From Bacillota bacterium (GTDB taxonomy: Bacteria > Bacillota > UBA5301), in NCBI GenBank assembly GCA_012735535.1, contig JAAYHC010000007.1, forward strand, positions 1 through 39,663: DNA of 39,663 nt, written 5' to 3'. The notes under the pieces were generated by a model that saw only the letters and a list, made by a program, of their open reading frames with translations, was not told the origin of the DNA and ran no database searches. Position 1 is the stretch's first letter; every line of letters starts with the position of its first letter. Shown piece by piece: positions 8,250 to 17,462 of this stretch. The position numbers and the translations under genes were made by a program.

Positions 8250-8553
8250 GTTTGATCTCTCCTGCCTTGGCGAGCTTCTCCAAAACGAGGGTATAACCAT
8301 CAGCGCCATAATTGAGACAACGTTTGACCCGGCTGACCGTAGCCGTACTAGCCCCGGTCTCATCGACAATTTCCTGGTATTTGCGGCCTTGCTGAAGCAT
8401 GATCGCGACCTTCAGCCGCTGGCTCATCGCTTCGAGCTCGGAGACGGTACAAACATCTTCAAAGAACCGGTAGCACTCAGCCAAATCTTCTAAAGACAAG
8501 ATGGCTTTAAAAAACAGGTCGAGCTCGTCACTTTTTAGTTTATCAAGAGCCAC
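8242..8553 (-). CDS. yerC: YerC/YecD family TrpR-related DNA-binding protein, likely his regulator
   Basis: This small helical protein (103 residues) of the TrpR superfamily begins with a GTG codon preceded by AGAGGTG. The helix-turn-helix is in the second half: KYQEIVDETGASTATVSRVKRCL, with a preceding SELEAMSQRLKVAIML helix typical of the YerC/YecD family. It is the first gene of the his operon and overlaps hisZ by eight bases. Comparative-genomic work on Gram-positive bacteria has, to my recollection, linked YerC-type proteins with histidine control (HisR); that and the operon position suggest a histidine-responsive repressor. Direct evidence for the ligand is not visible in the sequence. 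Confidence 0.85.
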   Translation of the reverse strand: MALDKLKSDELDLFFKAILSLEDLAECYRFFEDVCTVSELEAMSQRLKVAIMLQQGRKYQEIVDETGASTATVSRVKRCLNYGADGYTLVLEKLAKAGEIKLD

Positions 8554-8569
8554 AAAAACACCTCTTTTC

Positions 8570-8583
8570 CGAACCGGCGTTCG
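8570..8583. promoter_or_regulatory. LexA (SOS) box-like palindrome upstream of yerC
   Basis: CGAAC-CGGC-GTTCG is a perfect palindrome of the Gram-positive LexA/DinR form CGAAC-N4-GTTCG. It sits between the predicted yerC promoter and its ribosome-binding site. No lexA or repair gene is in the window, so function is unproven. Confidence 0.45.
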
Positions 8584-8595
8584 CTTTTACCTATT

Positions 8596-8624
8596 ACCAT
8601 ACTAAAAAAAGTTAGGAATAGCAA
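8596..8624 (-). promoter_or_regulatory. Candidate promoter of the yerC-his operon
   Basis: TTGCTA and TATGGT are separated by 17 bases on the minus strand, each matching 4 of 6 consensus bases. The location just upstream of the LexA-like box is right for operon control. This is a moderate match. Confidence 0.4.
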
Positions 8625-8643
8625 GCGAAAGAATAAAACGAAA

Positions 8644-8678
8644 GCAGCCGCTCCAAGTTAGCGTCTTGGAACGGCTGC
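8644..8678 (-). terminator. Terminator after the purine permease gene
   Basis: The arms GCAGCCG-C-TCCAAG and CTTGGA-A-CGGCTGC form a 14-position stem with one mismatch and a seven-base loop. A T-rich tract follows on the minus strand. It separates the permease gene from the yerC-his operon. Confidence 0.7.
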
Positions 8679-8707
8679 CATATCACGTTATCGCAATCTC
8701 CGGAATC

Positions 8708-10003
8708 TTAGAGCCAAATGAATCTGATGATGAACAAGATCGACAGTACCCAGACCAGCCAACTGACCTCTTTCCCTTTACCGGCTAAAGCCTTCACGAA
8801 GGGATACAGGGCAAAGGAGAGGGCTATACCCGTAGCAATACTGTAGGTCAACGGCATAGCAATGATCCCGATAAAGGCAGGGATCGCATCGGAGAAATCC
8901 TCCCAGTTGATCTTGGTAATGCCGGTAATCATCATGGCACCCACGATGATTAAGGCCGGAGCGGTGGCTGCACCAGGAACGATCCCGATAATCGGGGTAA
9001 AGAAGAGGGCCAATAAGAAGAGAACCGCTACCGTAGCCGCCGTTAAACCGGTACGTCCGCCGGCTGCAACACCGCTGGCTGATTCGACATAGGTGGTAAC
9101 GGTCGGCGTTCCGAAGAACGACCCAACAATCGTACCGATGGAGTCGGATAGCAAGGCCTGGTTCGCCCGCGGCAGCTTATTGTCGACCAAGAAACCGCCC
9201 CGTTCGGATACGCCGACTAAGGTGCCGACAGTATCAAACATATCCACGAATAAGAAGGCGAAGATAATGTTAAACAAGCCCAGAGACAGCGCACCCTTGA
9301 TGTCCAGCTTACCAAAGATCGGCGCCCACTCGCTAAATCTGGGCAAAGCCATAAAGCCTTGCGGAGCCTTGGTGACGCCGAAGAAAAAGCCGATGATGGT
9401 CGTGATAACGATGCCCAATAAGATGGCTCCCCGCACGCCACGAGCCAAGAGTACGGCGGTAATTACCAAACCGATAACGGCCAACAAAGTACTTGGTTCA
9501 AGTAGGTTGCCGAGGCCAACCAGGGTTGCCGGGTTATCAACAACAATCCCTGCATTCTGCAGACCGATAAAGGCGATGAAAAGACCAATTCCTGCGCTAA
9601 TCGCCAATTTAAGCGTATTCGGAATGGCATTGATAATCATTTCCCGCACTTTGGTCAAGGACAAGATCAAAAAGACAACACCGGAAATAAAGACCGCGCC
9701 CAAAGCAGTTTGCCAGGAGATGCCCATACCCAAGACAACTGAGTAGGTGAAGTAAGCATTTAGACCCATACCGGGCGCCAAAGCAAATGGATAGTTAGCC
9801 AAGAAAGCCATTAAGAACGTGGAAAGTGCCGCTGAGAAGCAGGTAGCCATCAACACCGCATTGAACGGCATGCCGGTCTCAGACACGATGCTTGGATTAA
9901 CAAAGATAATGTAGGCCATGGTCATAAATGTGGTGAGGCCGGCTAGAATCTCTGTGCGAACATTTGTTTTGTTTTCGGACAGTTTAAACAGGTTCTCGAG
10001 CAT
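8708..10003 (-). CDS. AzgA/PbuG-type purine permease (NCS2 family)
   Basis: This polytopic inner-membrane protein of 431 residues should take up hypoxanthine, guanine or adenine with protons. Diagnostic stretches are the N-terminal RTEILAGLTTFMTMAYIIFVNP, the APGMGLNAYF motif of the third membrane segment, DMFDTVGTLVGVSERGG, and the TPTVTTYVESASGVAAGGRTG region, all typical of the AzgA-like branch rather than the UraA/xanthine branch. AAGGAGG lies before the ATG. It is a single-gene unit with its own terminator. Purine salvage genes (guaA, hpt) lie 3 kb away. No purine riboswitch aptamer could be recognised in its leader. Confidence 0.93.
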   Translation of the reverse strand: MLENLFKLSENKTNVRTEILAGLTTFMTMAYIIFVNPSIVSETGMPFNAVLMATCFSAALSTFLMAFLANYPFALAPGMGLNAYFTYSVVLGMGISWQTALGAVFISGVVFLILSLTKVREMIINAIPNTLKLAISAGIGLFIAFIGLQNAGIVVDNPATLVGLGNLLEPSTLLAVIGLVITAVLLARGVRGAILLGIVITTIIGFFFGVTKAPQGFMALPRFSEWAPIFGKLDIKGALSLGLFNIIFAFLFVDMFDTVGTLVGVSERGGFLVDNKLPRANQALLSDSIGTIVGSFFGTPTVTTYVESASGVAAGGRTGLTAATVAVLFLLALFFTPIIGIVPGAATAPALIIVGAMMITGITKINWEDFSDAIPAFIGIIAMPLTYSIATGIALSFALYPFVKALAGKGKEVSWLVWVLSILFIIRFIWL

Positions 10004-10102
10004 CTGAATACCTCCTTAAATATCAATCCCTCTGCCCACCCTCCCGGAATCTCCGGGCACTCATAATTTTGCTTACTTCGCACGCACCTCCGAATTAAAA
10101 TC

Positions 10103-10136
10103 GGCAAAATCCTATAACAAAAAGTAGGATTTTGCC
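10103..10136. repeat. 12-bp perfect inverted repeat in the permease leader
   Basis: GGCAAAATCCTA and TAGGATTTTGCC flank a ten-base loop. On the minus strand it is followed by GATTTTAATT, a weak T tract, so it could be a transcription attenuator or an operator of the permease gene. Confidence 0.55.
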
Positions 10137-10245
10137 ATATCACCAAATACGGTATTGTTCTTCTACATCACGAAAAATTATCCTGCTGTAGATAGAGAAT
10201 ATTCCCAGCCTGCTATTTCCCTCCTTGACCCTGATAATGCCCTTA

Positions 10246-10275
10246 TTGAAAGGAACAATAGAAATGTGTTACAAT
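10246..10275 (+). promoter_or_regulatory. Promoter of the methyltransferase-hisH-hisF2 operon
   Basis: TTGAAA and TACAAT (each 5 of 6) are separated by 18 bases, about 40 bases before the first gene of the plus-strand operon. Confidence 0.65.
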
Positions 10276-10312
10276 CAGCGCACAAAACAGTCTCGGGCAA
10301 AAGGTGGCCGCG

Positions 10313-11542
10313 ATGAAACAGCAACGGCAGTATCCCAAAGTCATGATCTCCCCCAAAGCAGAGCGCAGTATCAGGAATGGTCATCCCTGGATTTACGGAG
10401 AAGAGATTCGCCAAATAGACGGGGCGCCGCTAAACGGCGGCCTGGTCGATGTCTTTGCCGGAAAGGCCTTTCTGGGTACGGGCTTTTACAATAGTAGAAG
10501 CAAAATCACCATCCGACTTATCTCCCGCAACGCCAACGATGTATTTGACGCGCGCTTTTGGCGCCGCCGGGTGGAATATGCCGTTCAATACCGTAAAACC
10601 GTCATGCCTGGGGCAGACTTTGCCTGTTGCCGCCTAATTCATAGTGAGGCTGACCAGCTGCCGGGACTGACCGTGGATCGCTATGGTCCGCTTTTGTCCG
10701 TGCAGATTACCTGCCTCGGCATGGAACTGATCAAGGATACGGTTTACCGCGCCTTATGGGATGTGCTGACCGAGATGGGTGAAACCGTCACCGGTATTTA
10801 TGAGCGCAACGATGTCGCCGTCCGTGCCCTGGAAGGACTAGCGGAGTTTAAAGGCTGGTACAGGTTTGACGGCATACCGGAACCGGAATCCGCCGTAACG
10901 GAGATCTGCGAAAACGGCGTGCGATATCTGGTCGATGTGGAAAACGGGCAGAAGACCGGCTTTTTCCTCGACCAGAAGTATAACCGCGCCGCTGTCGCCC
11001 GGATTGCTCGAGGCAAGCGGGTCCTGGACTGCTTCACCCATACCGGCTCCTTCGGCCTTAATGCAGCGCTAGGTGGGGCCGAACGTGTGACCTGCGTGGA
11101 TATCTCAGAGTCAGCCGTCGCGATGGCCAAAGCAAATGCCGTCCGCAACGGACTTGACCAAAAGATGGATTTCCTGTGCGCGGATGTCTTTGACCTGCTG
11201 ACCAGGCTGGTAGATCAGAAATGTCGGGACTATGATTTTGTCATCCTTGATCCGCCGGCCTTTACCAAATCGCGTAAGGCTGTGCCCGACGCCGCCCGCG
11301 GATATAAAGAGATTAACCTGAAGGCCATGAAGCTGCTGCCCCGGGGCGGATATCTGGCCACTTGCAGTTGCAGCCACTATATGACAGATGACTTCTTCCG
11401 TCAAATACTGTCCAGCGCTGCAAGGGATGCCTCCGTATCTCTCAGGCAGATTGAAGCCCGCCAACAGGCTCCGGACCATCCCATCCTCTGGCAGGTCCCG
11501 GAGACGGAGTACTTGAAGTTTTATCTCTTTCAAGTTGTCTGA
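10313..11542 (+). CDS. RlmI/RlmK-like class I SAM-dependent rRNA methyltransferase
   Basis: The protein has an N-terminal PUA-like RNA-binding domain (MISPKAERSIRNGHPWIYGEEI), a middle EEHEE-like segment and a C-terminal Rossmann methyltransferase domain. Motif I is in VLDCFTHTGSFGLNAALGG, motif IV in DFVILDPPAFTKS, and a Cys pair in LATCSCSHYM, as in the RlmI family of m5C rRNA methyltransferases. It probably modifies a cytosine of 23S rRNA; the exact position is unknown. The ATG at 10313 is favoured by AAGGTGG five bases upstream over a GTG three codons earlier. It is the first gene of a plus-strand operon with hisH and hisF2, an odd pairing with no clear functional link. Confidence 0.9.
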   Translation: MKQQRQYPKVMISPKAERSIRNGHPWIYGEEIRQIDGAPLNGGLVDVFAGKAFLGTGFYNSRSKITIRLISRNANDVFDARFWRRRVEYAVQYRKTVMPGADFACCRLIHSEADQLPGLTVDRYGPLLSVQITCLGMELIKDTVYRALWDVLTEMGETVTGIYERNDVAVRALEGLAEFKGWYRFDGIPEPESAVTEICENGVRYLVDVENGQKTGFFLDQKYNRAAVARIARGKRVLDCFTHTGSFGLNAALGGAERVTCVDISESAVAMAKANAVRNGLDQKMDFLCADVFDLLTRLVDQKCRDYDFVILDPPAFTKSRKAVPDAARGYKEINLKAMKLLPRGGYLATCSCSHYMTDDFFRQILSSAARDASVSLRQIEARQQAPDHPILWQVPETEYLKFYLFQVV

Positions 11543-11575
11543 GTTGTCATTTTGCTACGCAGGGAGATGTCTGGA

Positions 11576-12187
11576 ATGATTGCTGTTGTTGATTACGGTG
11601 TCGGCAATTTGTTTTCGCTACTCTCAAGTCTCCGCTTTTTGGGATCGGCTTGCCTGGTGACCAAGCAAAAGGAAGATCTGGTCCGCGCTGAACGAATCAT
11701 CCTGCCCGGTGTCGGCGCTTTCGGTGATGCGATGGACAAGCTCAACGACGCTGGTCTGACCGACACCATTCGAGAGTTGGCCCAAGTCAAACCGCTCTTG
11801 GGTATCTGTTTGGGAATGCAGCTTTTGTTTGAAAGAAGCTTTGAACACGGCGAACATGAGGGTTTGGGGCTGATTCCCGGCTCAGTCGAGCCCCTGGCGG
11901 CTGATCTCGAGCAACCCCTGAAAGTTCCGCACATGGGCTGGAATAGGCTCACCATCGTGAGAGATGATCCGATCTTTAAATACTTCACTGATGGTGACTG
12001 GGTCTACTATGTTCACAGTTATTACGCCAAGAACTGCGCCGGAAACACCCTGGGTGTATCCGACTATGGTGTCACGGTTACCGGGCTGGTCCGCTCCGCC
12101 TCCGGTCTAATCTACGGTATGCAGTTTCACCCGGAAAAAAGCGGCCGTGCGGGACTTGGCCTTTTAAAAGCATTCTCTGAAATCTAA
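11576..12187 (+). CDS. hisH: HisH, glutamine amidotransferase subunit of IGP synthase
   Basis: HisH hydrolyses glutamine and passes ammonia to the HisF barrel. The class I glutaminase triad is visible: the nucleophile near residue 78 in LLGICLGMQLLFE, and the His and Glu in MQFHPEKS. The N-terminus IAVVDYGVGNLFSL is typical HisH. The ATG at 11576 follows GGGAG by nine bases, giving 203 residues; a TTG eight codons earlier is possible. It lies 33 bases after the methyltransferase and 19 before a second hisF. Because the main his operon has no hisH, this may be the glutaminase for histidine synthesis in the cell. It may instead serve only the HisF beside it. Confidence 0.93.
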   Translation: MIAVVDYGVGNLFSLLSSLRFLGSACLVTKQKEDLVRAERIILPGVGAFGDAMDKLNDAGLTDTIRELAQVKPLLGICLGMQLLFERSFEHGEHEGLGLIPGSVEPLAADLEQPLKVPHMGWNRLTIVRDDPIFKYFTDGDWVYYVHSYYAKNCAGNTLGVSDYGVTVTGLVRSASGLIYGMQFHPEKSGRAGLGLLKAFSEI

Positions 12188-12206
12188 CTGCTCCGGAGGC
12201 TCTGGT

Positions 12207-12962
12207 ATGATTAGTAAGCGTATTATCCCCTGTCTGGATGTCACCAACGGCCGAGTAGTAAAAGGCGTCAACTTTCAGGATATCCACGATCTGGCCGACC
12301 CGGTAGAACTGGCGCGCTACTATTATGAAACCGGCGCGGATGAACTTGTCTTTTACGATATTACCGCCAGCTACGAAGGGCGGAAACTCTTTACCGATCT
12401 TTTGCGCCGCGTGGCCGCCCAGATTTTCATCCCTCTGACCGTCGGCGGCGGCATCAACTCACTCCACGACTTCGACACCGTCTTGAAATCCGGAGCGGAC
12501 AAAGTCAGCATCAATAGCGGAGCCATCAAGGATCCTTCGTTGATTAGTGCTGCGGCTAAGCGTTACGGCAGCCAATGCGTTGTTCTCAGTATGGACGTTA
12601 AACGGGTCAACGGAGAGTTTCGCGTTTTTGCCAACGGCGGCAGAATCGATACCGGCCTGGATGCTCGCGAGTGGGCCAAACGCGGCGAAGATCTGGGAGC
12701 CGGCGAGATAGTGCTCAACTCGATAGATACCGACGGTGTCCGCCAAGGCTTTGATCTGCCGCTACTTTGCGCGATCGGTGAAATCGTTTCCGTGCCGCTG
12801 ATTGCCAGCGGAGGGGCCGGAAAAATGGCGGATTTTTGGGAGCTGTTTCAATACGACCGGGTTGATGCCGGCCTGGCGGCCAGCGTCTTTCATACCAAAC
12901 AGATCGATATCGGAGAGCTGAAAAAGTATCTGCGGGAGCGCGGGGTCAACGTGCGCTTGTAA
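12207..12962 (+). CDS. hisF: Second HisF, imidazole glycerol phosphate synthase cyclase subunit
   Basis: This is a full-length HisF of 251 residues. The catalytic Asp is retained in [19 protein letters not shown] and in VLSMDVK. The gate residues near the ammonia channel (Arg5, the Glu of ELVFYDI, the Lys of ADKVSIN and the Glu of GAGEIVLNS) are also present. It is therefore a true cyclase by sequence, not one of the diverged HisF-like proteins of surface-sugar loci, in which the CLDV motif is altered. It is clearly distinct from the operon copy (for example AANSLHDF-type versus ASLDDM segments after VGGGI). It sits next to hisH with a CTCCGGAGG ribosome-binding region. Two HisF proteins and one HisH are thus encoded within 10 kb. 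Confidence 0.93.
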   Translation: MISKRIIPCLDVTNGRVVKGVNFQDIHDLADPVELARYYYETGADELVFYDITASYEGRKLFTDLLRRVAAQIFIPLTVGGGINSLHDFDTVLKSGADKVSINSGAIKDPSLISAAAKRYGSQCVVLSMDVKRVNGEFRVFANGGRIDTGLDAREWAKRGEDLGAGEIVLNSIDTDGVRQGFDLPLLCAIGEIVSVPLIASGGAGKMADFWELFQYDRVDAGLAASVFHTKQIDIGELKKYLRERGVNVRL

Positions 12963-12983
12963 CACAGTTGATGATCAAAATAA

Positions 12984-13026
12984 AACCCTGCAAACCCTTG
13001 ATTTCTCTCAAGCAGCTTGCAGGGTT
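12984..13026. terminator. Bidirectional terminator between hisF2 and guaA
   Basis: AACCCTGCAA and TTGCAGGGTT form the outer 10-bp stem, with an inner CTTGA/TCAAG stem. On the minus strand, serving guaA, it is followed by TTATTTTG. On the plus strand it is followed by CTTAATT. It stands between two convergent operons. Confidence 0.85.
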
Positions 13027-13036
13027 CTTAATTCCC

Positions 13037-14581
13037 TTATTCCCACTCGATGGTTCCCGGAGGTTTAGAGGTAATATCGTAGACTACACGGTTAATTCCG
13101 GGGACCTCGTTTAAGATTCGTTGTGCGATTTTCTCCAGTACCTCATATGGCAAGCGAGCCCAGTCGGCTGTCATGGCATCTTCGCTGGTTACAGCGCGAA
13201 ACGCGAGAACCCGGGCATAGGTTCGCTGATCGCCTTGCACCCCAACCGTATGGGTATCGGTGAGAATACCGAAGGATTGCCAGATCTGCTGATAGAGACC
13301 TGCGCGCCGAATTTCTTCGGTGATAATGTAATCGGCATCACGCAGGAGGTCACATTTCTCCTGAGTGACCTCGCCCATAACCCGGATGGCCAAGCCCGGT
13401 CCTGGGAAGGGTTGACGCCAGACGATCTCCTCCGGCAGACCAAGCTCGGCGGCCAAGACGCGCACCTCGTCTTTAAACAGGTCGCGAATCGGCTCAAGCA
13501 AGGCCAGTTTCATATCCTCAGGCAGCCCACCAACGTTGTGGTGCGATTTGATCACCGCCGCCTTATCCGTACCGCTCTCAATAACATCCGGGTAGATGGT
13601 TCCTTGGACTAAAAAGGAGATTTCTCCGAGTTTAGCTGCTTCTTCCTCAAAGACACGAATAAACTCGTTGCCGATAATTTTGCGCTTCTGTTCCGGATCA
13701 ACAACTCCGGCCAGTTTGGCCAGAAAACGATCAGCGGCATTTACATGGATTAAATTCATCTGAAATTGATCGCGGAAAGTCTTTTCCACCTGCTCCGGTT
13801 CGTACTTACGCATCAAACCGTGGTTAACAAAGATGCAGGTTAATTGGTTGCCGATCGCCTTGTGCACCAGGGTGGCGGCAACCGCCGAGTCAATGCCTCC
13901 GCTCAAAGCGCAGACCGCTCGCTTATTACCGACAATCTGCCGAATCTCCTCAACCTTGGCTTGGACATAGGACTGCATCGTCCAAGATCCCGAGCAACCG
14001 CAAATGCGCAGTAAGAAGTTGCGCATCAGCTCTTTGCCCCAGGGAGTGTGGTGAACCTCCGGATGAAACTGGACCGCAAAAAGGCGACGCTCCGGGTCGC
14101 TCATAGCCGCTATCGGGGAATTCGCCGTGTAGGCGTTGACTACGAATCCCGCCGGGACTTCGGTGACCAAATCACCATGGCTCATCCAAGCCGGCAATGG
14201 TTCCGGTGAGTCGCCCAGGCCTTGAAACAACTCCGAGCGGCCGGAGAGGAAAAGGTCCACATGGCCGTACTCCTGTTTCTCGCCCCGGGCAACTTTACCG
14301 CCGAGCATCTTGGCCATCAACTGCATCCCATAGCAGATGCCCAAGATCGGGATACCGAGCCGGTACAACTCCGGATCGCAGTTCGGTGCCTCCGGAGAGT
14401 TCACGCTGCTTGGCCCGCCGGAGAAGATAATACCTTTAGGGCTAAGCTGTCTGACCTCGTCGGCGGAAATATCATACGGAACGACTTCGCAATAGACATT
14501 TAGTTCCCGGACTCTCCTGGCGATGAGCTGATTGTACTGCCCGCCGAAATCGAGCACGAGTACCAACTCGTCCGGTCTCAT
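13037..14581 (-). CDS. guaA: GuaA, GMP synthase (glutamine-hydrolysing)
   Basis: GuaA converts XMP, ATP and glutamine to GMP. The N-terminal class I amidotransferase domain has [11 protein letters not shown] (nucleophile Cys) and [13 protein letters not shown]. The ATP pyrophosphatase domain carries the P-loop [15 protein letters not shown], and the C-terminal dimerisation domain ends [14 protein letters not shown], as in nearly all GuaA proteins. It has 514 residues, the usual length. The start codon overlaps the hpt stop as ATGA, so guaA is translated with hpt as a purine salvage unit. Confidence 0.98.
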   Translation of the reverse strand: MRPDELVLVLDFGGQYNQLIARRVRELNVYCEVVPYDISADEVRQLSPKGIIFSGGPSSVNSPEAPNCDPELYRLGIPILGICYGMQLMAKMLGGKVARGEKQEYGHVDLFLSGRSELFQGLGDSPEPLPAWMSHGDLVTEVPAGFVVNAYTANSPIAAMSDPERRLFAVQFHPEVHHTPWGKELMRNFLLRICGCSGSWTMQSYVQAKVEEIRQIVGNKRAVCALSGGIDSAVAATLVHKAIGNQLTCIFVNHGLMRKYEPEQVEKTFRDQFQMNLIHVNAADRFLAKLAGVVDPEQKRKIIGNEFIRVFEEEAAKLGEISFLVQGTIYPDVIESGTDKAAVIKSHHNVGGLPEDMKLALLEPIRDLFKDEVRVLAAELGLPEEIVWRQPFPGPGLAIRVMGEVTQEKCDLLRDADYIITEEIRRAGLYQQIWQSFGILTDTHTVGVQGDQRTYARVLAFRAVTSEDAMTADWARLPYEVLEKIAQRILNEVPGINRVVYDITSKPPGTIEWE

Positions 14582-15153
14582 CCCTCGATCAACTCCTGCT
14601 TGAGGACTCCGATATACGGCAAATTGCGGTAGCGTTCGGCATAATCCAATCCATAGCCGACCACAAACTGATCGGGGATTTCAAAGCCTACGTAGTCGAC
14701 TTGAACATCAGTGACTCGTCTGGCCGGCTTGCTCAAAAAAGTACAGACCCGAAGGGAATTTGGCCGCCGTGAACTAAGATTTTGGACCAGGTACTTTAGG
14801 GTCAGACCGGAATCGACGATATCCTCAACGATTAAGACATCTTTGCCTTCCAAACTCTGCTCCAAATCTTTCAGGATTCTGACCACTCCGGAAGATTCAA
14901 CGGCATCGCCATAACTGGAAACCGCCATAAAATCCAACCGGAGCTTCAGATCGATCGAGCGCAAGAGGTCGGCCAAGAAAACGATCGCACCTTTGAGGAT
15001 ACCGACTACCAGCAGATTTTTGTCGGCGTAATCTTTGGTGATCTGGGCGCCGAGCTCGTGCACTCTGGCCTGAATCTCGTCTTCTTCAAAGAGAATCTGG
15101 GCCATATCATTACGCAAATTATCCATCAGTCCACCTTCCCCCAACCTTATCAT
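14578..15153 (-). CDS. hpt: Hpt, hypoxanthine phosphoribosyltransferase
   Basis: Hpt salvages hypoxanthine and guanine to IMP and GMP using PRPP. The PRPP loop is seen in [17 protein letters not shown], and the [19 protein letters not shown] and [20 protein letters not shown] segments are typical. Two starts are possible. The ATG at 15153 has AGGAG at six-base spacing. The ATG nine codons later, at 15126, has AAGGTGG at four bases and gives 182 residues, closer to the usual length. The gene is first in a two-gene operon with guaA and follows a TTGAAT-TATTAT promoter. Confidence 0.96.
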   Translation of the reverse strand: MIRLGEGGLMDNLRNDMAQILFEEDEIQARVHELGAQITKDYADKNLLVVGILKGAIVFLADLLRSIDLKLRLDFMAVSSYGDAVESSGVVRILKDLEQSLEGKDVLIVEDIVDSGLTLKYLVQNLSSRRPNSLRVCTFLSKPARRVTDVQVDYVGFEIPDQFVVGYGLDYAERYRNLPYIGVLKQELIEG

Positions 15154-15178
15154 CTGAATCTCCTGGTGTTATAGACGG

Positions 15179-15207
15179 ATAATAACACAACTGCTTGGCA
15201 AATTCAA
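15179..15207 (-). promoter_or_regulatory. Promoter of hpt-guaA
   Basis: TTGAAT (4 of 6) and TATTAT (5 of 6) are separated by 17 bases on the minus strand, leaving only a very short leader before the first hpt ATG. No riboswitch fits in this space. Confidence 0.55.
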
Positions 15208-15249
15208 CAGACACCAACACTTGCCGGGGGACCAAAAGACAGAAAAAGT

Positions 15250-15280
15250 AAAAAAAAAGACCTGCCCAAAAAGGCAGGTC
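15250..15280 (-). terminator. Intrinsic terminator of groES-groEL
   Basis: On the minus strand GACCTGCC and GGCAGGTC form an 8-bp GC-rich stem with a six-base loop. It is followed by nine consecutive T bases, a textbook terminator. Confidence 0.95.
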
Positions 15281-15306
15281 CGAACCGGTTGGGTTTGAGT
15301 TTTATC

Positions 15307-16938
<1,632 letters not shown>

Positions 16939-16970
16939 TCACACGATAAAATTATACAAACTACAAAACT

Positions 16971-17252
16971 TTATAAGGTCGCCAGGATATCGCTTTCCCG
17001 GAGAATCAGGTACTCTTCCCCGTCTAACTTGATCTCGGTACCGGCATACTTGGCAAATACGACTGTATCGCCGACTTTAACGGTAGTCGGAACCAAGTTG
17101 CCATTCTCGTACTTGCCCGGACCAACGGCTAAAACTTTCCCCTGTTGAGGCTTTTCTTTGGCGGTGTCCGGTAGAACAATACCGCTTTTCGTCTTCTCCT
17201 CGCTTTCTAAAACTTTGACCACAACCCTGTCAGCCAGTGGTTTGATCTGCAT
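16971..17252 (-). CDS. groES: GroES co-chaperonin (10 kDa)
   Basis: This heptameric lid caps GroEL. The N-terminus [19 protein letters not shown], the mobile-loop region [19 protein letters not shown] and the C-terminal [16 protein letters not shown] are diagnostic. It has 93 residues, and GAGGAGG lies before the ATG. The gene is the first of the bicistronic heat-shock operon, about 50 bases downstream of a perfect CIRCE operator. Confidence 0.99.
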   Translation of the reverse strand: MQIKPLADRVVVKVLESEEKTKSGIVLPDTAKEKPQQGKVLAVGPGKYENGNLVPTTVKVGDTVVFAKYAGTEIKLDGEEYLILRESDILATL

Positions 17253-17300
17253 AGACGCTTACCTCCTCTGTAATTTCCCGGCTAGGTACCCGGTCTATTG

Positions 17301-17327
17301 TTAGCACTCACTTGAGGCGAGTGCTAA
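17301..17327. promoter_or_regulatory. CIRCE element, HrcA operator of groES-groEL
   Basis: TTAGCACTC-N9-GAGTGCTAA matches the CIRCE consensus at every position. HrcA bound here represses groES-groEL in the absence of heat stress. hrcA itself is not in this window. Confidence 0.97.
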
Positions 17328-17338
17328 TCACACCATAA

Positions 17339-17368
17339 ATAATAAAGAACCCGTGTGACTTGTGGCAA
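17339..17368 (-). promoter_or_regulatory. Promoter of groES-groEL
   Basis: TTGCCA and TATTAT are separated by 18 bases on the minus strand. The CIRCE element begins 11 bases downstream of the -10 box, the usual arrangement for HrcA control of a vegetative promoter. Confidence 0.7.
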
Positions 17369-17378
17369 GTCATCCTAG

Positions 17379-17405
17379 AAGCGGAAATTGGGGAAATTTC
17401 CGCTT
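17379..17405. repeat. 11-bp inverted repeat between deoC and the groES promoter
   Basis: AAGCGGAAATT and AATTTCCGCTT flank a five-base spacer. It lies downstream of deoC and just upstream of the groES -35 box. It has no T run on either strand, so a factor-independent terminator is not certain; it may be a weak terminator or a protein-binding site. Confidence 0.5.
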
Positions 17406-17462
17406 AAATTGATGATATGTCTGGATTACTCTCATTTTCTAGCAATCTTTCCAATGCAGGGT

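Larger units (their letters stand above)
10004..10312. other. Divergent intergenic region between the permease and the methyltransferase
   Basis: This 309-base gap holds the permease leader (minus strand, with a 12-bp hairpin and a smaller CCCGG/CCGGG hairpin nearer the start codon). It also holds the TTGAAA-TACAAT promoter of the plus-strand operon. No additional gene is convincing. A clear permease promoter was not identified. Confidence 0.6.

Noticed and set aside
7020-8369. Long form of HisZ with 40 extra N-terminal residues
   Set aside because: The extension lies entirely within yerC and does not resemble HisZ; the TTG at 8249 has a good ribosome-binding site.
6935-8640. T-box leader for the histidine operon
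   Set aside because: No AGGGTGGnACCGCG-like T-box sequence or long leader was found upstream of yerC, hisZ or hisG.
10021-10200. Possible purine riboswitch before the AzgA-type permease
   Set aside because: An ATATGGC string is present, but the conserved three-way junction (paired P2/P3 loops, GTTTCTACC) is missing.
12207-12962. Second HisF as an LPS-type HisF-like protein (WbuZ/PseA group)
   Set aside because: It keeps the canonical CLDV and VLSMDVK catalytic sites, and no sugar-biosynthesis genes are nearby.
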